Of a stretch of DNA of 64,000 nucleotides, positions 57,731 through 64,000 are shown piece by piece (the stretch's first letter is position 1; each line of letters opens with the position of its first letter). Source of the stretch: Christensenella sp964494645 (GTDB taxonomy: Bacteria; Bacillota; Clostridia; Christensenellales; Christensenellaceae); assembly GCA_964494645.1 (NCBI GenBank), contig CAZBSH010000001.1, positions 1 to 64,000 on the forward strand, read 5' to 3'. Below the pieces are notes generated by a model. That model did not search any database, had not been told where the DNA came from, and worked only from the letters and a program-made list of their open reading frames with translations. Both the position numbers and the translations under genes were made by a program.

Positions 57731-58738
57731 ATGGCTATTAAAGTTGGTATTAACGGTTTCGGCAGAATCGGCAGACTCGTTTTCCGTGCTTCCGTGAGCA
57801 ACCCGAACATTCAGGTTGTAGGGATCAACGATCCGTTCATCGATCCGAAGTACATGGAGTACATGCTGAAGTATGACACGGTTCATGGTCGCTTTGACGG
57901 TGAAGTTTCCTATAAGGAAGACGCAATCATCGTGAATGGCAATGAGATCAAAGTGTTTGATAAAATGGATCCGGTCGAGATTCCGTGGGGACAGATCGGC
58001 GCGGATTATGTTGTGGAATCCACAGGCGTGTTCACGACGACGGAAAAGGCGCAGGCGCATATCAAAGCCGGTGCGAAGAAAGTCGTTATTTCCGCTCCTT
58101 CTGCTGACGCTCCGATGTTCGTAATGGGTGTTAACAATACAACGTACGATCCGTCCATGACGGTTGTTTCCAACGCTTCGTGCACGACGAACTGCCTTGC
58201 TCCTCTGGCGAAAGTCATCAACGACAAATTCGGCATCAAAGAGGGTCTTATGACAACAGTTCACGCGACGACGGCGACACAGAAGACGGTTGACGGTCCT
58301 TCCAAGAAAGACTGGAGAGGCGGCAGAGGTGCTGCATTCAACATTATTCCTTCTTCCACAGGCGCTGCGAAAGCGGTTGGAAAGGTTATCCCGGAACTGA
58401 ATGGCAAGCTGACGGGTATGGCGTTCCGTGTACCGACGGCGGATGTTTCGGTAGTTGACCTCACCTGCGTGCTTGAAAAAGCTGCTTCGTATGACGAAAT
58501 CAAAGCGACAATCAAAGCTGCTTCGCAGTCGGCTGAGTTGAAAGGGATCCTCGGTTATACCGAAGATGCGGTCGTTTCTTCTGATTTTATCACGGATGCA
58601 AGAACTTCCATCTTTGACGCGGATGCCGGTATTGCGCTCAATGATCATTTCGTGAAGCTTGTCGCTTGGTATGACAACGAGTGGGGTTATTCCAACAAGG
58701 TTCTTGATTTGATTTCTTATATTGATTCTGTGAAATAA
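57731..58738 (+). CDS. gap: Glyceraldehyde-3-phosphate dehydrogenase, type I
   Basis: The 335-residue enzyme has the NAD-binding start KVGINGFGRIGRLVF, the catalytic Cys151 in SNASCTTNCLAP, the following HATTATQKTVDGPSKKDWRG and the C-terminal WYDNEWGYSNKVLDL. It oxidises glyceraldehyde-3-phosphate in glycolysis. The codon choice is notably uniform (GCT, TCC, GTT, AAA), unlike neighbours, as expected for a strongly expressed gene. It is a single-gene unit. Confidence 0.97.
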   Translation: MAIKVGINGFGRIGRLVFRASVSNPNIQVVGINDPFIDPKYMEYMLKYDTVHGRFDGEVSYKEDAIIVNGNEIKVFDKMDPVEIPWGQIGADYVVESTGVFTTTEKAQAHIKAGAKKVVISAPSADAPMFVMGVNNTTYDPSMTVVSNASCTTNCLAPLAKVINDKFGIKEGLMTTVHATTATQKTVDGPSKKDWRGGRGAAFNIIPSSTGAAKAVGKVIPELNGKLTGMAFRVPTADVSVVDLTCVLEKAASYDEIKATIKAASQSAELKGILGYTEDAVVSSDFITDARTSIFDADAGIALNDHFVKLVAWYDNEWGYSNKVLDLISYIDSVK

Positions 58739-58827
58739 GAGGCTGCTAATAAAGGGCTTCATATCGAAACTCATGTGAGATCCATTTAGCAAACTTACAG
58801 TTAGCAACAGAAAAAGAAAATCGCATC

Positions 58828-58868
58828 TCTTCCACGTGTACAAAGACATGGGAGGTGCGGTTTTTTTA
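58828..58868 (+). terminator. Terminator of gap
   Basis: A long imperfect stem around an ACAAAG loop (left arm about 58832-58852, right arm 58855-58873 region) leads into a run of seven T. Some pairs are G-U. Confidence 0.7.
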
Positions 58869-58890
58869 TATTACAATATCGGCAAGGTAG

Positions 58891-58919
58891 TAGACATTAC
58901 GTAAAGTAACGAATATAAT
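58891..58919 (+). promoter_or_regulatory. Sigma-A promoter of the subtilase gene
   Basis: TAGACA (58891-58896) and TATAAT (58914-58919) are 17 bases apart, upstream of an AAAGGGA site and the ATG at 58960. Confidence 0.7.
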
Positions 58920-58959
58920 AAATATAAGTCGATTTAATTTCCATCGAAAGGGAACCAAT

Positions 58960-61737
58960 ATGAAGCTGAAAAATGTGTTAGTTGTTTTCATGGCAGCTTT
59001 TTTGCTTTGTACATATCCTGCCGGTGTGCGGGCAGAAGGGAATGCGTCGCTGCCTACGGCTTCGCCGACACAGGAGCTTTCCGAAAAAGAAAACCCGGAT
59101 GCTACGTTAGAGCCAACGCAATCGCCATTGCCCTCGGCTTCTGAAAACACTCCTTTTATTGAGCCTGAACCGAGTGCGCCGCCTGTAGAGGACGTTCCTG
59201 CGGAAGTTGTAATGCAGGAGGCAGAGAAAACGCCGGTGGAAGACGAAGGAGCAGGTGTGGTCTATGAACCGGGAGTTGTTCTCGTATCTTTCAAACAGGA
59301 TATGGCGCCCATGCAGGCAATGGATCTGTTGCAGGAAACGGAAATCATTACCCAAGAAGCAATCGACGAAACAACAATAAAGAAAAATGATCCGGTGTTG
59401 GTGGAAATCGAGCCTTATATGACGGTGGAAGAGGCTGCTGCGGTCTTAAATGAAAATCCGGTGGTGGAATATGCGCAGCCAAATTATCTGTATCATGAAC
59501 TGGAATCACAGGATTATGGGGAGTATGCCACGACGACAATCAATGATCCGCTTGTGTCGCAACAGTGGTATCTTGAAAATATTAATGTGTATGAAGCATG
59601 GGATTATCAAAAAACGAATCAGGCGGTTAAGGTTGCTGTAATTGACAGCGGCATTGTAACCACTCATCCTGATCTTAGGAATAATATTGATTTTGCAAAT
59701 GCTTATGATGAATATTGGGACAGGCCGCTTATCGACGATATCAGTGGTCATGGAACGCATGTGGCGGGCATTGTGGCTGCGGAAGCCAACAATGGAATAG
59801 GGATGGCCGGCATATCGTACAATGCGTCAATTGTTCCGATTAATGTATTTCGTATTGATCCGGTTCAAGGGGCGGTAGCAAGTACAAGCGATATTTCCGA
59901 TGCCTATAATCGTATTATGAATATTGAAAATCTTCGAGTAATTAATATGAGCCTTGGACAGTATAATTCCTATGATCGTGTATTGGAGCAGAAAATCGAT
60001 GAAGCAACAGCTAAAGGGATTATGACGGTATGCGCAGGGGGCAATGGTGATAAGTATGGCGTTGGGCGCGAGTGGCCGGTTTATCCATCTGATTTTAAAG
60101 CGTGTGTATCAGTGGTGCCGATAGGTGAAAACGATCAACGTCCCGGCTGGGCAGACTACAATGAGCAAAAGGATATTTCTGCACCGGGGCTGAAAATATG
60201 GAGCACATCTGCTGCGGGCGACGGGGCTTGGTATGAAATCAAGCAGGGGTCGTCTATGGCTGCGCCGGTAGTAAGCGCGGTGGCGGCGATGATATTTGCG
60301 GCAGATCCATCTTTGAGTGTTCAGCAGGCCAAGGACATTATGTATTCCACTGCAATTGACATAGGAGATGCCGGAAAAGATATTTATTATGGTTGGGGAA
60401 AAGTAAATGCGGCAGGTGCAGTAAAGAAGGCACATATGTTGGCGGATACAAAGGCACCGACGCTGCAAAAGATCGACAAAAGCGCAGACCCGTCAACAGC
60501 TCCGATTTTTTATGTGGCTGCACAAGGGGTAACGGACGATAAGAGCGGCGTCAAATCTGTTCAGCTTGCCGTATGGAGCGAAAAAAATGGGCAGGATGAT
60601 CTGAAATGGTATGATGCGATAAACAATATTGGAAATGGTTGGTTGACAGGAATTGACGTGCGAAACCACAAAAATGATACGGGACGTTACCAGATCCATA
60701 TTTATGGAACGGATGGGGCCGGAAACAGAGCATTGATGGGAACGACAACGATCGTTTTGGATCATATAGATACAAAGGCTCCAACGCTGCAAAAGATCGA
60801 CAAAAGCGCAGACCCATCAAAAACACCGGTGTTTTATATCGCGGCGCAAGGGGTAACGGACGATAAGAGCGGCGTAAAATCGGTACAATATGCGGTGTGG
60901 AGCGAAAACAATGGGCAGGACGACCTGAAATGGTACGATGCGATAAACAATGGATATGAGGGTTGGTTTGCAGGCATTGACGCGCGCAATCACAAAAATG
61001 ATGCCGGACGTTACCAGATCCATATTTACGGGACGGATAATACGGGGAATCGTGGATTGATGGGAGCGACAACGATCGTTTTGGATCATAAAGATACAAA
61101 GGCTCCAACGCTGCAAAAGATCGAAAAAAGCACAGACCCATCAAAAACACCGGTGTTTTATATTGCGGCGCAAGGGGTAACAGACGATAAGAGCGGCGTA
61201 AAATCGGTACAATATGCGGTGTGGAGCGAAAACAATGGGCAGGACGACCTGAAATGGTACGATGCGATAAACAATGGATATGAGGGTTGGTTTGCAGGCA
61301 TTGACGCGCGCAATCACAAAAATGATGCCGGACGTTACCAGATCCATATTTACGGGACGGATAATACGGGGAATCGTGGATTGATGGGAGCGACAACGAT
61401 CGTTTTGGATCATAAAGATACAAAGGCTCCAACGCTGCAAAAGATCGAAAAAAGCACAGACCCATCAAAAACACCGGTGTTTTATGTCGCGGCGAAAGGG
61501 GTAGCCGACGATAAGAGCGGCGTGAAATCTGTGCAGTGTGCGGTGTGGAGCGAAAACAATGGGCAGGATGACCTGAAATGGTATGATGCAACCAATGATA
61601 CAGTTGGCGGATGGGTGATCGGAGTAGATATTTGGAACCATCAAAGCGATAAAGGCAGATATCAAGTCCATATTTATGGAACGGATAATGCAGGGAACAG
61701 AGCCTTGATGGGGACAACAACGATGACGGTATTATAA
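58960..61737 (+). CDS. Secreted subtilisin-like serine protease with four GBS-Bsp-like repeats
   Basis: The 925-residue protein has a signal peptide (ending about GVRA-EG), a Ser/Pro/Glu-rich linker and a pro-region (about 95-190). The S8 protease domain has the triad Asp229 (VAVIDSGI), His264 (GHGTHVAG) and Ser432 (GSSMAAPV). Four 108-residue GBS-Bsp-like modules follow (from codons starting at 60454, 60778, 61102 and 61426), each with DDKSGVKSVQ, NGQDDLKWYDA and GRYQIHIYGTD. The modules probably bind a wall or host polymer. No sorting signal is present. The next gene has the same modules. Confidence 0.92.
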   Translation: MKLKNVLVVFMAAFLLCTYPAGVRAEGNASLPTASPTQELSEKENPDATLEPTQSPLPSASENTPFIEPEPSAPPVEDVPAEVVMQEAEKTPVEDEGAGVVYEPGVVLVSFKQDMAPMQAMDLLQETEIITQEAIDETTIKKNDPVLVEIEPYMTVEEAAAVLNENPVVEYAQPNYLYHELESQDYGEYATTTINDPLVSQQWYLENINVYEAWDYQKTNQAVKVAVIDSGIVTTHPDLRNNIDFANAYDEYWDRPLIDDISGHGTHVAGIVAAEANNGIGMAGISYNASIVPINVFRIDPVQGAVASTSDISDAYNRIMNIENLRVINMSLGQYNSYDRVLEQKIDEATAKGIMTVCAGGNGDKYGVGREWPVYPSDFKACVSVVPIGENDQRPGWADYNEQKDISAPGLKIWSTSAAGDGAWYEIKQGSSMAAPVVSAVAAMIFAADPSLSVQQAKDIMYSTAIDIGDAGKDIYYGWGKVNAAGAVKKAHMLADTKAPTLQKIDKSADPSTAPIFYVAAQGVTDDKSGVKSVQLAVWSEKNGQDDLKWYDAINNIGNGWLTGIDVRNHKNDTGRYQIHIYGTDGAGNRALMGTTTIVLDHIDTKAPTLQKIDKSADPSKTPVFYIAAQGVTDDKSGVKSVQYAVWSENNGQDDLKWYDAINNGYEGWFAGIDARNHKNDAGRYQIHIYGTDNTGNRGLMGATTIVLDHKDTKAPTLQKIEKSTDPSKTPVFYIAAQGVTDDKSGVKSVQYAVWSENNGQDDLKWYDAINNGYEGWFAGIDARNHKNDAGRYQIHIYGTDNTGNRGLMGATTIVLDHKDTKAPTLQKIEKSTDPSKTPVFYVAAKGVADDKSGVKSVQCAVWSENNGQDDLKWYDATNDTVGGWVIGVDIWNHQSDKGRYQVHIYGTDNAGNRALMGTTTMTVL
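60454..61737 (+). repeat. Four tandem 324-bp GBS-Bsp-like repeat units in the subtilase gene
   Basis: Units start at 60454, 60778, 61102 and 61426, exactly 324 bases apart. Units 2 and 3 differ at only about four positions, all in the first 120 bases; the rest is identical. The last unit is slightly short. Confidence 0.95.
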
Positions 61738-61780
61738 AGCCATAGATAATAAAAGATAAAATAACAAAGGGGGAAGGAAA

Positions 61781-64000
61781 ATGAAAAGAAAGTTGAGACA
61801 AGTGGTAGCAGTGCTAGTATGTTTGTTATTGTTTTTTTCATCGACGACAATAGCAATGGCACAAGATGTTGCGGACGTTGCCCGGGAGGAGCCTGTACCG
61901 GAAGCAAGCAATGTACAGCAACCGTTGGTGGGAGAAGAAGATAAGCCGCCCACTGCGCCAACATCGGAGCCGGCGACTGATGCGGCGGAAGGAACGGTAC
62001 AACCGACGCAGATGCCGGAGGAAGCGAACAAGATAGAATCGGGACAGGAAGATGTTTTGCAGATGCCGGATGCGTCAGAAACTGCGGCGGAAGAAAGTGC
62101 CGCTGTTCCGATGGAAGCGGATACAAAAGCGCCGACGCTGCAAAAGATCGAAAAGAATGCCGATCCGTCAAGCGGTCCCGTTTTCTATGTAGCGGTCAAG
62201 GGAGTAGCGGATGACAAAAGTGGCGTGAAATCTATACAAGCGGCCGTCTGGAGCGAAAACAACGGACAGGATGATCTTGCGTGGTATGATGCGGTACAAG
62301 CGGGTACGGATAGTTGGTTGTTTACAGTGGATGTACGCAAGCAAAAAAATGATACAGGGAAATATCAGATTCATATTTATGGCACGGATAATGCGGGGAA
62401 CAGGGGATTGATGGGGACCACCACAATTACCTTAGACCATACAGATGGTAAGGCGCCGACGCTGAAAAAAATCGAAAAAAGTGCTGATCCCTCCATCAGT
62501 CCTGTTGTTTATGTGGCGGCGCAAGGAGTGACAGACGATAAGAGCGGTGTGAAGTCTGTACAATACGCTGTTTGGAGCGAAAACAACGGACAGGATGACT
62601 TGAGATGGTACGATGCAATCAGCAATGGCGGAACGGGTTGGTCTGCGGGGATTGATGCGCGTAACCATAAAAATGATACAGGGCGGTATCAGGTACACAT
62701 TTATGGGACGGATAACGCAGGCAACAAAGGTCTAATGGGCATGACAACAGTTGTGTTCGACCACAAAGACAGTAAAGCGCCGACGTTGCAGAAGTTCGAA
62801 AAAAGCAACAACAGCAGCAATAATCCGGTCTTTTATGTTGCGGCAAAAGGTGTGACAGATGATAAGAGCGGCGTTCAGTCGGTGCAATTTGCTGTATGGA
62901 GCGAAGTGAATGGACAGGACGACTTGAGATGGTACAATGGTATGAAGGAATTAGGTGCGGATTGGACGATCGGAGTTGATGTGCGTAACCATAACATGGA
63001 TGGGGGGCAATATCAGGTTCATGCCTATGGTACAGATGGCGCAGGAAACAGGGCATTGTTGGGAAGCGTTACAGTACAGTCGTTCTTCTTTGATCGGGAA
63101 GCGCCGGTGATGCAAAAGATCGAAAAGAGCGCTGACCCTTCGACAGGACCTGTGGCTTATATTGCAGCGCAAAATGTACGGGACGATAAGACAGGGGTGA
63201 AATCTGTTCAATTTGCGGTGTGGAGCGAAAACAACGGACAGGACGACTTAAGATGGTATAATGGTGTCAGCAATGGCGCGGGAGGATGGAGCGTTGCGAT
63301 CGATGCACGCAACCATAAAAATGATACGGGACGTTATCAGATTCATGCATATGGTACGGATAATGTAGGAAATAGAGGTGTGATGGGAACGACGACGATC
63401 GTATTCGATCATCGCGATACCAAGGCGCCCACGGTCAAGGCTGCGAATATTATGGACGGCGACGCCTATGGCGGATCGAAAGTAATATATCTCGGTGGTG
63501 TTGCGGACGATAAATCGGGCGTCAAGTCTGTCAGGGCAGCCATTTGGGGCAGCGACAACGGACAAGATGACCTGAAATGGTATACCTTTACCAATCGTGG
63601 TGGCGGGAACTGGGATGCGTCTTTAAGCCTATACGATCATGGTGGAATGTTCTTTGATGAAGGCATCTATAATGTACATGTTTATGTGGAAGATAACGCC
63701 GGGAATAGCGGATGCGCCTATACAACACAATTTTATGTGGCATATGCAGAAGCGTCCACCAGAGAATCAACGACAACACATTATCACCCATATTTTGATT
63801 CTATATGGGTCAAAGATATTAAGTGCTCGACGGGTATTCGTACTATTGTCTTTAATATGTATAATGGGATGGGCGATGATATCTATGTAGTGGCGAACGG
63901 CACTCCGTCGTTTGCGACGGCATATTTGCAATTGGACGAAGTAGCATATCCATACGGAGTTTGGAACTTAGATGTTTTGGTGATGGATGCGAGAGGGCGC
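61781..64000 (+). CDS. Secreted GBS-Bsp-like repeat protein (3' end outside window)
   Basis: The frame runs from the ATG at 61781 (AAGGGGGAAGGAAA upstream) to the window end, 740 codons without a stop. A signal peptide (ending near AMA-QD) and an acidic Pro/Glu linker come first. Five 108-residue modules start at 62129, 62453, 62777, 63101 and 63425, the last more divergent; the region after about 63740 is a different beta-rich sequence. No catalytic motif is visible so far. A C-terminal enzyme domain is likely beyond 64000, as is usual for such proteins. It lies 43 bases after the protease gene and may be co-transcribed. Confidence 0.88.
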   Translation, partial: MKRKLRQVVAVLVCLLLFFSSTTIAMAQDVADVAREEPVPEASNVQQPLVGEEDKPPTAPTSEPATDAAEGTVQPTQMPEEANKIESGQEDVLQMPDASETAAEESAAVPMEADTKAPTLQKIEKNADPSSGPVFYVAVKGVADDKSGVKSIQAAVWSENNGQDDLAWYDAVQAGTDSWLFTVDVRKQKNDTGKYQIHIYGTDNAGNRGLMGTTTITLDHTDGKAPTLKKIEKSADPSISPVVYVAAQGVTDDKSGVKSVQYAVWSENNGQDDLRWYDAISNGGTGWSAGIDARNHKNDTGRYQVHIYGTDNAGNKGLMGMTTVVFDHKDSKAPTLQKFEKSNNSSNNPVFYVAAKGVTDDKSGVQSVQFAVWSEVNGQDDLRWYNGMKELGADWTIGVDVRNHNMDGGQYQVHAYGTDGAGNRALLGSVTVQSFFFDREAPVMQKIEKSADPSTGPVAYIAAQNVRDDKTGVKSVQFAVWSENNGQDDLRWYNGVSNGAGGWSVAIDARNHKNDTGRYQIHAYGTDNVGNRGVMGTTTIVFDHRDTKAPTVKAANIMDGDAYGGSKVIYLGGVADDKSGVKSVRAAIWGSDNGQDDLKWYTFTNRGGGNWDASLSLYDHGGMFFDEGIYNVHVYVEDNAGNSGCAYTTQFYVAYAEASTRESTTTHYHPYFDSIWVKDIKCSTGIRTIVFNMYNGMGDDIYVVANGTPSFATAYLQLDEVAYPYGVWNLDVLVMDARGR
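62129..63748 (+). repeat. Five 324-bp GBS-Bsp-like repeat units in the second secreted protein
   Basis: Units begin at 62129, 62453, 62777, 63101 and 63425, again exactly 324 bases apart, though they are much more diverged than those of the protease gene. Confidence 0.92.

Noticed and set aside
60551..61801. A long antisense frame (over 400 codons) and several near-identical 99-codon antisense frames
   Set aside because: They lie opposite the 324-bp coding repeats and recur only because the period is a multiple of three. They have no ribosome sites, and the sense strand has clear domains.
60454..63748. Regular repeats considered as a CRISPR array or satellite
   Set aside because: The unit is 324 bases, coding throughout, with no short repeat and spacer pattern.

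Overview
The window reads as chromosome of a low-to-mid GC Bacillota (Clostridia-like) bacterium. The evidence is strong GGAGG-type ribosome binding sites, frequent TTG and GTG starts, sigma-A type promoters, a TPP riboswitch, an L10 leader, and Firmicute gene orders (dnaX-ybaB-recR, obgE-yhbY-nadD-yqeK-rsfS, walJ next to rlmH, rpsF-ssb-rpsR). A Christensenellales-like gut anaerobe would fit, but no marker in the window fixes the family. I see no rRNA, tRNA, prophage, insertion sequence or CRISPR array. Nearly all DNA is housekeeping or ordinary accessory sequence.

Layout. 1-4.2 kb: the 3' end of accA, a Pro/Thr-rich surface protein, and on the minus strand a phosphate transporter (pit) with its PhoU-like partner. 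4.2-7.5 kb: a YhgE/Pip-type membrane protein divided by a 100-N scaffold gap, and a TetR regulator; matching operators sit at both promoters. 7.7-13.6 kb: walJ, a lipoprotein, rlmH (apparent AUC start), glnS, gltX and a membrane protein. 13.6-14.8 kb: rpsF-ssb-rpsR. 14.9-20.3 kb: a leaderless ogg-type glycosylase, a PHP phosphatase, dnaX-ybaB-recR and two tandem uracil-DNA glycosylase homologues, so this is a DNA repair and replication neighbourhood. 20.3-26.6 kb: a Ctp protease with a TM1266-type regulator, then leaderless nth-obgE-yhbY-nadD-yqeK-rsfS. 26.6-32.4 kb: a CoA transferase, a 47-residue membrane protein, a D,D-carboxypeptidase, leuB and a TIM-barrel isomerase.

32.4-36.9 kb holds the most unusual locus. 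A TPP riboswitch with its own terminator controls a YkoE-type S component, an NMT1/THI5-like protein with no signal peptide, a double ABC ATPase and a T component. This looks like an ECF pyrimidine (HMP) importer in which the NMT1-like protein stands where YkoF stands in Bacillus. 36.9-39.3 kb: L10 leader, rplJ-rplL (detached from rplKA and rpoBC) and three small unknown genes. 39.3-43.4 kb: a two-component system with a third membrane gene, then a VanY-type peptidase. 43.7-48.1 kb: a cupin regulator with potABCD (polyamine uptake). 48.1-52.0 kb (minus): a cytidylate-kinase-like gene, a Cache-GGDEF(degenerate)-EAL protein and an orphan sugar-binding lipoprotein overlapping it. 52.1-58.7 kb: MATE exporter, M29 aminopeptidase, galE, fba, a paired small DMT transporter and gap.

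58.9-64.0 kb: a secreted subtilisin-like protease and a second secreted protein (cut by the window end). Both are built of GBS-Bsp-like repeats with an exact 324-bp period.
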